NCBI GenBank assembly: GCA_023079485.1
Contig: CM041083.1
Coordinates: forward strand, 177,090,480 to 177,154,479
Length of the DNA stretch: 64,000 nt
Direction of reading: 5' to 3'
Source: Archilochus colubris
Taxonomy: Eukaryota; Chordata; Aves; Apodiformes; Trochilidae
Shown: positions 47,050 to 58,456 of the stretch, one piece after another
Numbering within the stretch: position 1 is the first letter of the stretch
How the letters are laid out: each line of letters starts with the position of its first letter
The notes under the pieces: generated by a model
Databases searched by the model: none
What the model saw: the letters and a program-made list of their open reading frames with translations, nothing else
Told to the model about the DNA's origin: nothing
Translations under genes and position numbers: made by a program

Positions 47050-48656
47050 TTTGAGATGCATTCCGGAGTCCTGAGGCAACAGGCAGATGTAGTTGCCACT
47101 CTCCATAATACTTGAAAAGTCATAGCAGGGGAAGTCTCTGGTGACTGGAAGAAAGGAAACATCATGCCCATTTTTAAAAAGGGTAGAAAAGAGGACCCTG
47201 GGAACTACTGACCTGTTAGCCTCACATCTGTGTCTGGGAAGATCATAGAACAAATCTTCCTAGAAGACATGCTAAGGCACAAGGAGGACAGAGAAGTGAT
47301 TCAAGACAGCCAGCATGGCTTTACTAGGGACAAATCCTGCGTGAACAACCTGCTGGGTTTCTGCAATTGAGTGGCTACATCAGTCGACAAGAGAAAAGCA
47401 CTGGGTGTCATCTATCTGGACTTCTGCAAGGCCTTTGACATGGCCCCTGCAATACCCTACTCACCAAGTTGGAGAGGTATGGATTTGATGGATGGATTGT
47501 TCAGTGGATAAGGATTTGCCTGCATGGTCTAGAGGGTAGTGGTCAATGTTTCGAAGTACAGATGAAGACCAGTGACAAGTGGTCTCCATCAGGGTTCCAT
47601 ACTGGGACCTGTACAGTTTCATATTTTTACCAGTGATATAGACAGTGGGCACCATCAACAAGTTTGCAGATGACACCAAGCTGAGTGGTGCTGTTGATAA
47701 GCCAGAGGGATGGGGCATCATACAGAAGGACCTGGACAAATAGAAGAGGTGGGCCCAGATGAACCTCATGAGGTTTAACGAGACCAAGTGCAGGGTTCTA
47801 AACCTGGATTGAAACAATCCACACTTCAGGCTTGGGGATGAGGTTTTAGAAAGCAGCCCTACAGAAAAGAACATGGGGGTGCTGGCCAGAAGGCCAATTG
47901 CATCCTGGGCTGCATCTAAAGAAGTGTGGCAGCAGATCAAGAGAGGTGATTCTGCCTCTTTGCTCTGCTAAGACCTCACCTGGAATGTTGCATCCAGCTC
48001 TGGAGCCCTCAATGCAGGAAGGACATGGATCTGATGGAGTGGGTCCAGAGGAGGGCTATGGAAATGATCAGGAGGCTGGAACACCTCTCCTTGGAAGCCA
48101 GGCTGAGGGAGCTGGGGTTGTTCAGCTGGGAGGAAAGAAGGCTCTGGGGACACCCAATAGGGACCTTCCAGTACATGAAGGGGCCTGCAGGAAGGCTGGA
48201 GATGGACTGTTTGCAAGAGCCTGGAGTGGTAGGACAAGGGGCAATGGTTTTAAATTATAGAATCATAGAATAATATAGTTTGGAAGGGATCTCTAAAGGT
48301 CATCTAGTCCAACTCCCCTGCAGTAAGCAGGGACAACCTTAACACACTTTATTTTTAATTTAACGTTTTAATTAATACTATTAATTTAATTTTATTTAAT
48401 TTAAATTTAAATTAGAAAAGAATAGATTTATGTTGGATGTTAGGAAAAAGTTCTCCACCATGAGGGAATTGGAAGTGTGGAATAGGTTGCCCAAGGAGGT
48501 AGTTGAGGCCTCATCCCTGGAGATGTTCAAGGTGAGGCTTGACAAGGCTCTGAGCAAACTGACCTAGTTGAGGGTGTCCCTGCTTACTACAGGGGGGTTC
48601 GACTAGATGACCTTTAGAGGTCCCTTCCAACCCAAATTATTATATGATTCTACTAT
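47050..48656 (+). mobile_element. CR1 LINE, 1.6 kb, host of a nested CR1
   Basis: Plus-strand CR1 from the N-terminal RT region (GATGCATTCCGGAGTCCTGA) to a complete 3' end at about 48656 (GGTCCCTTCCAACCC, then TATATGATTCTAC). Readable landmarks are TTTTTAAAAAGGGTAGAAAAG (KKGRKEDPGNY region, ~47170-47205), CTGGACTTCTGCAAGGCCTT (motif A, ~47418), GTTTGCAGATGACACCAAG (FADD, ~47661-47679) and GGACAAGGGGCAATGG near the end of ORF2. Frameshifts and stops are frequent. At 48258-48405 it is interrupted by an antisense CR1 insertion, and the text resumes at GAAAAGAATAG. Confidence 0.92.
48258..48405 (-). mobile_element. Nested antisense CR1 3' end with AT-rich filler
   Basis: 48258-48345 is a minus-strand CR1 3' end (TAGAATCATAG, TTTGGAAGGGATCTC, CATCTAGTCCAACTCCCC). 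48346-48405 is almost pure A/T (TTTAATTTAA-type units) with one C and one G pair. The host element reads TTTAAATTA at 48249-48257 and again at 48406-48414, a 9-bp target duplication, after which the host coding text continues. The AT filler at the 5' junction looks like repeated copies of the target sequence. Confidence 0.85.
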
Positions 48657-48689
48657 TATTGGCCAAAACATTTTTCCATATATAATATC

Positions 48690-49175
48690 TTAGAGGATAT
48701 ACCAGCTGGGGAATGGAGTTAAGCCCAGTTGGTAGCTGGTCGCAAGTGGTGTTCCCCAGGGCTCTGTACTGGGGCTGATTCTCTTTGATATTTTAAAAGA
48801 ACTGAAATTGTTCAGTCTGGAGGAAAAGAACCTGAGGGGAGGCCTTATCACTCTCGGCAACTACATCAAAGAAGGTTGTAGTGAGGTGGGGGTCTGTCTC
48901 CCAAGTAAAAAGAAATAGGACAGGAAGAAATGGCCTCAAGTTGTGCCAGGGGAGGTTTGGATTGAATATGAGGAAAAGTTTCCTCACTGAAAGCAGTCAG
49001 GCACTGGAACAGGCTGCCCAGGGAAGTGGTTGAATCACCATCCCGGGAGGTATTTGGAAGACTTGTGGATATGGTGCTTTGCAATGTGGTTTCATGGTAG
49101 ACTTGGTAGTGCTGGGTTAATGTTTGGACTTCATGATCTTAAAGGTCTTTTCCAACAAAAATGATTCTATGATTT
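48690..49175 (+). mobile_element. CR1 LINE with a large internal deletion
   Basis: 48690-48795 codes for the RT palm (AAGTGGTGTTCCCCAGGGCT, the GVPQG region), then jumps at about 48797 to the distal ORF2 text (GAACTGAAATTGTTCAGTC). From there it runs to a normal 3' end with TGATTCTATGATTTAT at 49162-49177. The missing part would be about 600-700 bp of the element. Because CR1 order is kept, this is one element with a deletion rather than two insertions. Diverged, with stops. Confidence 0.85.
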
Positions 49176-50470
49176 ATTATCTCTCAGATTAAGAGAATTA
49201 CCCTAGTAACCTCTAAATGGCTGACTTTTTAAAGCAAGCCTCACGGGTCTGTCACAAAAGTACTTATGTGAATTACTGTAATCTTTTCAGCACAGAAAGT
49301 CCTGACAAAATTGATTGCTCACTTTTCCCTTCACAGAAAATGAATGCTCAGTATCTTTGAGACTTCTAAATAGTTTAACAAATCCATGAATTTGTAGTTG
49401 CAGATATTGGTAATGCATGAATCTTAACATTTTCCCATCATTTACTTCAAAAGGAGGCCTTTACTTAAAGAAGAGTTTTGATGAAAAATTTTATTCACTC
49501 TAGGCTGGATAGACCAGCTTTTCTAACTCTGGAAACAGGATACATCTGTAGAAAGAAAAAACAAAAAACCCAACCAACCAATCAAACAAAAAAACCCCCA
49601 CAAAACAAAACCAACCAACCAAACCAAACCAAACCAAACCAAAACAACAAAAAAAAACCCTAAACAAACAAAACTCAGAAAAACATAAAAATAAGGAAAA
49701 TTTTTTTTAGAAAGATCTTCATGGATTTAGGCAACTTAAACTAAAAGAATCCTGTAGGACAATCTCTAAGTTAACATAAATTAAAACAGCTTTTAAGTTT
49801 ATCTCTAATTTTCTGGGACAATGGGAGCTTTGAAGACTCTGCCAATACTATGCTGCATAAAGCCACAGAACAATCACAATTGTCTCCTGTGCTGATAGAA
49901 GCCAAGCTCTGCTCTAACAAACAGAAAGCTCAAATCCTTTACAGCTATTTTCCTCAGGTTGCACTCCCAATGAAATTACAGCTGGTGTCACTTTGCCTAG
50001 ATAAATTACTTACATTTCTTCCAAGCTGTATGCTAGTTTGCCATTTTCAGTGTTATTTTTGAATCTTAAGTCTCTGTGTCTCATGTCTCTATCCTCACTG
50101 GTAGTAAGATACAACTTGAACAACTCCTTTGGACAAGAGATCAATGGTATAAAGAAATGCTTGATATCTTTATTTTCTCCTGTGATGTACAGAAATTGTA
50201 TAATATGCAAGAAAAAGGGAAAAAAAGGAAGATCCAAAGCCAGTATTTTCTCCACATATAGTGTGCTTCTCTTCTAGCATGCAGATTGTGATTCAGGAAT
50301 AATTTTTAAGGTAGCTCCCTTTCACAGAAACAGCTTTATTCTACTGCTTTACCAAAAGTTCCATACAGAGAACCATTAATAGCATCCCCAAATGGGAATG
50401 TTAGGTGCCGACTGATTGAGGTGACGGGATCTCTGCTCAGTGTTTGTTTGTACATGGCAGGTGTATTTTG
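49176..50470. other. Unique DNA with an A/C-only tract
   Basis: Apart from the A/C tract listed separately, no repeat or gene recognised. Short frames around 50010-50280 on both strands are unsupported. Confidence 0.55.
49555..49660 (+). repeat. A/C-only tract, (AAACC)n/(AACC)n
   Basis: Over about 106 bases there is no G and a single T. The middle is built of CCAACCAACC and then five AAACC units; the edges are A-rich with C interruptions. The complementary strand is G/T only, a degenerate (GGTTT)n. Confidence 0.9.
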
Positions 50471-50492
50471 AATCATAGAATCATAGAATTGG
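50471..50492 (-). repeat. CR1-type tail at the end of the 142-bp extension
   Basis: On the minus strand this is CC followed by two ATTCTATG units and ATTC, the standard CR1 terminal repeat, but it lies 142 bp beyond the ordinary CR1 3' end of the same element. It marks the true 3' terminus of this insertion if the extension was retrotransposed with the CR1. Confidence 0.75.
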
Positions 50493-50634
50493 CTGTGATT
50501 TGAGTTTTTGTTCTGCCGAGTACCAAAACACAGGATGTGACTGGGCATAACCCTATACAAGAAAATACTTACATGTACTTTCAGGCTCCGTTAGTGTTAT
50601 CAGCTGTTAAACAAGCATTTTAAAGGGTTCTACT
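50493..50634 (-). repeat. 142-bp non-CR1 segment shared with 7045-7186
   Basis: Directly follows (on the minus strand) the CR1 tail at 50635-50647 and is the second copy of the segment at 7045-7186, with 6 differences and no indel. Unlike the first copy it ends in a CR1-type terminal repeat. A 74-codon frame (50336-50560 -) and a similar one at 7119 begin with the same residues MYRVMPSHILCF only because the DNA is shared; there is no sign of coding constraint. Confidence 0.8.
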
Positions 50635-51148
50635 GAATCATAGAATCATAAAACTGGCTGGGTTGGAAGGGACCTCACAGATCATTGGACCCTTGAACCA
50701 CCGTTGCGGTTGCTAGACCATGGCACTGAGTGCCACATCCAGTCTCTTTTTAAATATCTCCAGGGATGGAGAATCCACTACTTCCCTGGGCAGCCCATTC
50801 CAATGCCTGAGCACCCTCTCAGTAAAAAAATTCTTTCTAATATCCAACCTAAACTTCCCCTGGCACAACATAAGACCGTGCCCTCTTGTCTTGTTGAAAG
50901 TCGTCTGGCAAAAGAGCCCAACCCCCACCTGGCTACAACCTCCTTTCAGGGAGTTGTAGAGAGTGATGAGGTCTCCCCTGAGCCGCCTCTTCTTTAGGCT
51001 GAACAGGCCCATCTCCCTCAGCCTCTCCTCATAGGGTCTGTGCTCGAGTTCCTTCACCAGCCTGGTTGCCCTCCTTCGGACCTGCTCCAGGACCTCGATA
51101 TCCTTCCTGAACTGGGGGGCCCAGAACTGGACACAGTACTCAAGGTGT
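50635..51148 (-). mobile_element. CR1 LINE, 5'-truncated, with 3' extension
   Basis: Minus-strand CR1 from a 5' truncation at about 51148 (CACACCTTGAGTACTGTGTC) to its ordinary 3' tail at 50635-50648. The ORF2 end is open from 51189 to 50713 (158 codons, first ~14 from flanking DNA): [40 protein letters not shown] and [20 protein letters not shown], terminating in the normal position. This and the high identity of its distal part to 6705-7044 point to a fairly recent insertion. Confidence 0.93.
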
Positions 51149-51834
51149 GAGTACTGTGAGTGTAAGCACCAGCAAGTGGATAAGGGCATTTCCCTGGGGA
51201 ACTTCAGTCCTCTGTATGTGTGTGTTAGTATAGGTACTCATTACTCACAAGTGAACTTCAAGCTAGGCCAGCAGCAAGAAGGATTAGAGGCACTACCAGC
51301 AAGGGGACTGAGACAGCAAACTCTGGGGCCAGCACCTAGTGTGGAACCCAGAGATCTGTGGTTTACTAGCAGACTTCCCTCCTGATCAGCAGAAGAGAAA
51401 GAATGGAACAAGATTGTTTATTGTGTGTTTTCTGTATGTGCTGATCAGTGTGGCCAGCCATGCACAAATGTATTTGTGTATATGGAAGTGTCTGCCTAAT
51501 GGGATACGTATCCAGCTTCACTACTGGGTGGGCCTGAGGACCTGAGTAACTCACATATGCTGGTGTATTATATGTGGCAATTCCTAACAAAACACTATCA
51601 CATTCCTCGGATTAGTGTGACCTTGACCATCTTCACTAACACAGTAATCAGGTTTTCCGTACAAACCAGATCCCAGCAGGTCCACTGTGTTCATCTTCAA
51701 TTTCTACAGACCTAAGTAAAGCCATAGACTTTCAGCACATTAAAACTGGACAGCTGTCTGGGCTACTGAAGTATGATTATCCAGGTATTGATGCGGGTGA
51801 GGTTCTTCCCCTGCAAAATACCATTCTAAATACC
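51149..51834. repeat. TG-rich segment, possible unnamed dispersed repeat
   Basis: No CR1 or gene. The segment is rich in TGTG/TGTATG words and, near 51500-51545, TGCCTAATGGGATACGTATC and TGGGTGGGCCTGAGGACCTG line up loosely with 55964-56025 (TGACTATCAGGAACACATTC, GGCTGGACCTGGGGACACGG). I suspect two old copies of one avian repeat, perhaps an LTR, but cannot name it. Confidence 0.35.
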
Positions 51835-52900
51835 ATGGTATACTCCTGGATAAAATGTCATGACAACTGTGCTATATAATGAGTGAGCAACTGGCTCACA
51901 GGTCAAGCACAAAGAATGTAAGTGAATGGAATAACATCAGGCTGGTGACTGGTCACTAGTGGGGTCCTGCAGGGCTCCATCCTTGGACCAGTCTTCTTCA
52001 ACATCTTCATCAATGACTTGGACAAAGTAATCAAAAGAATTCTAAGCAAGTTTATGGATGCTGTCATCTCCCTCGAGGTCAGGCAAGACCTGCAGAGAGA
52101 CCTCAACAGGTTAAAGAGACCCTGGCAATCACCAACCATATGGATTTTGACAAGTGCAAGGGATGAATTCTGAACCTAGAACAGGGCAACCCTGGTAGAA
52201 CACAGAGAATGGAGAAGCAGTGGCTGGAGATGGACCTGGGGGTCCTGGTTGATGGTAAACTGAATATGATCCAGCAGTATGGCCTGGCAGCCAGGAGGGC
52301 CAACCGTGTCCTGGGGTGCATCAGGCACATCACCAGCCAGTTAGGGAGGGGATTGTCCCACTCTGCTCTGCACTGGTACAGCCTCACCTTGAGTACTGTG
52401 TGCAGCTTGGGGCACTGTGGTGTAGAAAAGACACCAAGACATTGGAGAGCATCCAAAGGAGAGCAACAAGGATGGTGAAGGGTCTGTAAGGGATGACTTA
52501 TGAGGAGCTGCTGAAGTCACTTAGGTTGTTCCATTTGTAGAAAAGGAGGCTGAGGGGTGACCTCATTGCAGTGTAGGGCTTCTTCACAAGGGGAAGAGAT
52601 GGGACTGGCTCTAGTTTTTTCACTCCTGTGATCACAGACAGGACTTGGGGAAATGGTAGGAAGCTGAATCAGGGGAGGTTTATGTTACATATCAGGAGGG
52701 TGATACCACCAGAGGGTGGTTGAGTACTGGAACAAGCTCCCAAAGGAAGCTGTCACAGCGCCAAGCTTGCCTGAGTTCAAGACGTGTTTGGATGATGCAC
52801 TCAGACACATGGTGTGATTCTTGGTGTGCCTTACACAGGGACAGCAGTTGGACTTGGTAATCCTTGTGGGCCCCTTTCAAGTCAGAAGATTCTATGATTC
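51835..52900 (+). mobile_element. Old CR1 LINE, 5'-truncated
   Basis: Plus-strand CR1 from the RT region (AACTGGCTCACAGGTCAAG, then TGGGGTCCTGCAGGGCTCCAT, the GVPQGS region at ~51960) to a 3' end at 52900 of the type GGACAGCAGTTGGACTTGG, CCTTGTGGGCCCC and TTCTATGATTC. The FADD region is damaged (AGCAAGTTTATGGATGCTGT at ~52047). An 89-codon frame (52209-52478) preserves [19 protein letters not shown]. Subfamily differs from the younger copies; many indels. Confidence 0.88.
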
Positions 52901-55519
52901 AGTACCAACACAAATACTACAGTAAATAGCCTTGGGAATTAGAGGGGAACAAAGCTGGCTTCATTTTTTATACAATACTATATCTTCATTTTCAGAAAAT
53001 TCACATTTTAAAACACACTGTTAAAACCCAGAGCCAGTCCAGGTGGCAGATGCCAATGCTCTTTCCATCACAGCAAGACATGATATAATATCCTTTCTGG
53101 ATTTACCTGCCCTTCCATTTGTCATTCAATGCTCCTGTTGCCATAGAAGTCAAGAGAAGTTTTTCCATCTAATTCATCTGCAGTATTTGGAAATTGTCCA
53201 ACAATGAACTGTCGAAAAAGTTTTTCTTACTAGGAACTTGCACCTTGTTCCTTGTCTGAGAACTGTTCTTGTTTCGGGTTTTGTGAGAGAGGAAATTATT
53301 CTTTTCTTTCAATAGCTCCTACTAAGAGGTTTTTTATCTCTAGCAGGAGGAGGCATCACAACTAATACAAACTGTTACAGTGTCTTCCTACAATTAAGAG
53401 TTAAAATGCTATTTCCCTCTTCAACTTCAGGGTTTTTTGCTTATTCAGGACATTGTTTGATTTCTCACCATTTCCCAATGGGTCTGTCTGTGAGATGAGC
53501 ATAACAAGGAGAAGTGCTCTCTGAGTTCTGTGTTGGGATCTGCTGTAAACAATGAGTAGGAGGTGACCCTGTGACTTATAAATCACAACCAAGTCAATGG
53601 TTTGTGCAAAAAGATGAAAAGACAGGGGCTGGAGTTTTATCTTATGTGGTTCAGAAGCATTGAGAGAAAACTTTCTCTGCACAGGGAAGAAGAAGAGGGT
53701 TGGAAAATGAGCTTGCACACTAAAAACCATCAACATTATCATTACTTAATCATTGTCCTTGCTCTCTTTCAGACTATTCAGATGATCCAGTGCCACCAAA
53801 ACAATGAGGCTTACTTTCCTTTTACCTGTACTTGTATAAATGAAGACTCATTCCATCATTGTAAAAGTAAAGCAAATCAAATTACATATATTTTTCTTCT
53901 TCAGCTTTCCAGACTCAAAAAGTCTTGGTTCTCCTGAATCAGAGTTAGCAGAAATAAGCAAGTTTGGTACCAAGTTCTTGGTTTCTCTTTAACTGATCGT
54001 ATATTTAATTTAAGCAAGTTCTACAATGTACTTTTTTGTTGGCATTTGATAAGGCAGATGAATACATGCAGTGACTTGTTCCACATTCTATGTAGTATAG
54101 ATTTTTCTGTAGCAGGAGACACTCCTGCTTTCTGGTTGTAATTACATGACAATTAGTCTTTAGAAGAATACATTGTTCTCCATAAAAGATTCCCTGATGT
54201 TATAAATCATGTTATTTGTAATCGTATTATCTGTATTCATCTACATCTGGAAAGATTAAAGAATGTTCTTTTAAATCCTGATGGGAATTATATTTACCAA
54301 AATGTCCATCAGGAATGCTTTCTACATTTCTGATGAAAAACTACATTGTTCATTAAAAGAGATGGCTTTGAAATACTTTTTTGTAAATTCTGTGGTATTT
54401 TGATAGATTTGTACATTTGAAATGTCCTAATTATGTATTTACTACAAGTTTTCAGATTGCATTTAAGTTAATTAATACAAATCATCAGTACAGAATAATA
54501 GTCTTGCCTCTACAAATATAACAGCATAAATAGCAGCATTAATAATACTTTCTTCCTGTTATCTTTATTCAGTTAGTTTATATTGATTAGAATTGCCTAT
54601 AATAATGTGGAATTATTCTTCTTCCTTTAGAAGCTGAAATTCTTCCTGGTATATCAGGAAGCTTAAGCTACTGCAGTTTACTTACATCCCATTCCATGGG
54701 ATGCACACAAGAACGTAGACTGCATTCAGGCAAGCATGGAGTGGCTTGAGGTAATACAAGTGAATTGAAGTCTTAAGAGAAGGAGGATTTATATTAATGT
54801 AGAGAGGAAAATGTCTGTGCTCTTCCCTACTAACTATGGTTCCTCATATTTAATAAAATTGCCAGATCTGACATTCACGTGAGTGCCAAAGAGGAGAATG
54901 GATACTTTTATGGCATCATTCATTTGACCTTTTTCAGACATTCAGATTGAATCTGAAATGGCTTTTGCCTTTCATGTCAAATCCCTTATCTGCCTGCAAA
55001 CAAAGGAACACACAGGAGCACTGTCTCCCTGAACAGAAAGGAACAACCTGGAATGGTGTTGGGCAGAGGAGTCCCAATAACCTGATCAGAGAAAATGAAG
55101 GACCCTGACCAGCATTGTGCCAGGGCTGCCACAGGGAAGCCATCAGGCTGAAGTTCAGAGATTACACCAGCCAGTGAGTGAATAGAAGATGCTCTCTCAA
55201 TCAGATTTCACTCTGAGGGAGGTTACTGCTTACAGGAGTCTGGGACATGTTATGGAATGCAAGGGAAAAATATCTTTGAATCGTACAACACTTCGTATAG
55301 CATCTTTAGTGGAAGTACAAAAAGTGGAGAAAGGGAGGAATCAAAGTGATTTGAGGAGCCACCAGAGTGAGAAAATAGAAGCAATAAAGGAATTAAAGGT
55401 GTAGGTCATGTGTAAACAGGTTGCTGACCACTTGCCTAGTCACATGTAGCAATATTGTCTGATCACTTCTGCCTGTCCTGCTTTCTCATTTAACTTAATT
55501 TCAAACTACTGTCCTGGGT

Positions 55520-56090
55520 AAGGGAGCTCTGTGTGCATGTGTGCCTATGGAGGTCTGAGTGCCAGCCACTGGAGGAAGGACAACAAGTGACATGTGAGGG
55601 TCTGCATGCTTCTGGTGTCAGCAGCAGGAGAGAACAGGGTGCATGCATGATGTGTGGACGTGTCAGCATGTGCAGGCACTAATAAGCATCAGGGTAGACT
55701 GGCTTTAGAGTAGAAGAGGCTTGAAAGCCAGATAGTGAGGCAGTCATGGTTATACAGAAGAATCAAAAGGGTCTGGAGGAACTAGAACATGCCCTGGATT
55801 GTGGAGACACTAAGGTCTGGCTTTTGGCTAAGGTAGACAAGATCAGGCTGGTGATGGTGTTGGTGTTGTATGGGTTCTGTGGTTTCTGCTCTGATTAATG
55901 TGGCATCCTGTGAATGTAAGCATGGATGTGTATGTATGTGAATGTATGCATGAGTGTGTGTGCACACACGTGACTATCAGGAACACATTCTCAGCCTTGC
56001 TGCTGGCTGGACCTGGGGACACGGAGCTGCAGGAGCCCTGCCTCTGTCAGGCAGCTGGGTTCAACACATCCTGACATCCTGGAAGTGCTG
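55520..56090. repeat. TG-rich segment, possible second copy of 51149-51590
   Basis: Contains TGTGCATGTGTGCC near 55531, a TGTATGTATGTGAATGTATG run at 55928-55947 and a TGTGTGTGCACACACG dinucleotide stretch at 55955-55970, followed by CTTGCTGCTGGCTGGACCTG. Loose similarity to 51430-51545 suggests one dispersed family. Not identified. Confidence 0.35.
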
Positions 56091-58426
56091 TCTCAGTCCA
56101 CTAACTAGAGAGGATCTAATTAACTAGTTCACATTAGGCCATAAACGTAATAGATGTGGTTACAGAAATCCTTTTCTGGGAATGTGGATGAATGAACAAC
56201 GTCATCTTGCTGCCTATGTATCAGAGACAGTGCCCTCTGCTACTTATCACACAGCCTAAAGGAGCAAGTGCCTGAGAAGCCTGAAGGCCCCCCATGTGTG
56301 TCAGGACACCTCCTCCCAAATCAGCATCCCACCTGCATTGACAGAGAGGGGCTGAGGAGATATTGCTGCATCAGTAACCCACAGGCTGGCCACAGAGCTT
56401 GTGTAATGTGCTGTTCTCAACTCTGATGAACAGAATGTTTGAATTTAAAGAAAAGTGAAGGCTTACAAAGGCTTCCAGGCTGAAGTGCCATTTCTACGTG
56501 CACGAACACAATTCTCACCCAGTGAGCTGCCTGTGTACTTTTGTATGCAAAATGACGTGAAAAATTAACAAGGGCAGAGGATGTGCAGTCCCTGAGATCC
56601 CTTCCAGCATCTGTGCTCTATTACTTCCATAAGCCAAAACACATTACCTTTCTGATCTATGCCTTACTGATTTGGCTCTAGGCTGTTAACTCTCAAGTCC
56701 CCTGAATATCTGAAAATCATAATTGTATCACATAAATGAGTCCCATTCATTTTTAAAGGCTTGGGACTGGATGTTGAGTACACCACAGTAAATTTGCTTT
56801 AAAGTTAGAGGATTGAGTCTGTTTTAAATTAATATAATGGAATAAGAAACCATTCCTGTTTGCAGAATGGGATATCATCACATCAGTTTTCTATCCATTG
56901 TTTTTTTTCCAGGCACATTATGAACCAAAAATTAGAGCACAGAACGATCATGTAAAGACTGCCAGCTGATCACCCAGAGATGTCCTCATTAAAGTGAGAA
57001 AGAAAAAAATATTCTACTGTGTACATAAGCAGTACCCATGCTTGCAAGGGAAAAGAAAGCATTTTGAAATGGGAATTCTTTGAGAGTTCTTGAAGAAATG
57101 CCCTATATTGCAAGTAAACAATTTATAACATATTTTCATTCCTGAATACTAAGCATCTGTCATGTAATGGAAAACCTTGTGGCAAATAAAGCTTGTATCC
57201 TGACCTTTCACTTTTACTTTTTTCTCTTCAGCTTGACCTACTCACAGCCTCAGGATCACTGTATGAATATACACACAATGCTTAAAAATCCTTGACATCA
57301 CAGGCATGTTCACGAAATAATAATATTTTTTGCAACCATAACTCATGGATATATAGTCCTGTCTAGACCTTTGCCTTGCAAACAAAAAAATAATTTAGAA
57401 ATATACACTGTAAAAACCACAAAAGTCTTTGATATTTAAAGTATTATCTAGTTAAAGAATAGCTAAGGCAAAAGAAATAAGGTTTGGATGATGAAAATGT
57501 TGGCAACACTGAGAAAAAAAAAGATGACTAGAAAGGGCATATCATTACTGCACTCTATCTTGTGAATTCAAAACACTGGATATGCAGCAAGTACATATAT
57601 TTAAAAGCTGGCTCTGCCTGATCACCTTCTGCCTTAGCCAATGCACAGCCATCTCTTTGTCTTACTTAGAAAAATATCTCCTCTATAGTAGGCATGGGAT
57701 ATTCTTCAAGGCATCAGGAGATGATACATATAGGAAGAATAACCTATGCTCAAATGCTCTGAACATTCCTGGAAATTATCAGCTAAAATACCATATTTGC
57801 TTATGCAGAAACTGTACCCTTCCCTCTAGCTAGATTCCTTCCCTCCACCCTGATCATTCTTTTATTTTCAAACACACAGGCCATGCCAAAAGGATATCCT
57901 TAAATTGCCTATAGCTTTTTTGTTGGTTTTGTTGCTGGTAGAGGACATGGCCACTTTTTACATACAAAAATATGTGGTACAAATACTACATGTGGAGTTC
58001 TGTGTTCCTTCTACAGTTTATTCAGGGCAGCAGGAAATTAAATCAATTTTCTGCCTTTCCTGGCGTTTTCTGAGCTATACTGCATGACAGATAATGCAGG
58101 AAAGCAAAGAAAGAAAAAGCAGTCCTCTAATGTGAATATGCAGAAAGGTAATGATGCTACAAATGAAATATGATACAGGTATTATGACACCTCATAAGCC
58201 TACTGCAACTTCTTTTGGACATAAGAAGGCAATTTCTGAAAGCTAATTGATATACAAATACATGTCCATATTATTTTATTAAACTTGTCAAAAGTAAATT
58301 GAGATAGAAAATATCTGTTTAGGGAAATACATTTCAATTTAAACCTTATTTGCAGATTCCTATGGGAATCGTGAAACTGAAGGGCAACAAAGACATAATG
58401 AAATGCAGGAAGTAATCAGTGGTATA

Positions 58427-58456
58427 TAAAAAAAACAAAAAACAAAACAAACAAAC
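58427..58456 (+). repeat. A-rich (CAAAA)n tract
   Basis: About 30 bases of A with regularly spaced C, ending in CAAACAAACC. Ordinary simple sequence. Confidence 0.8.
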
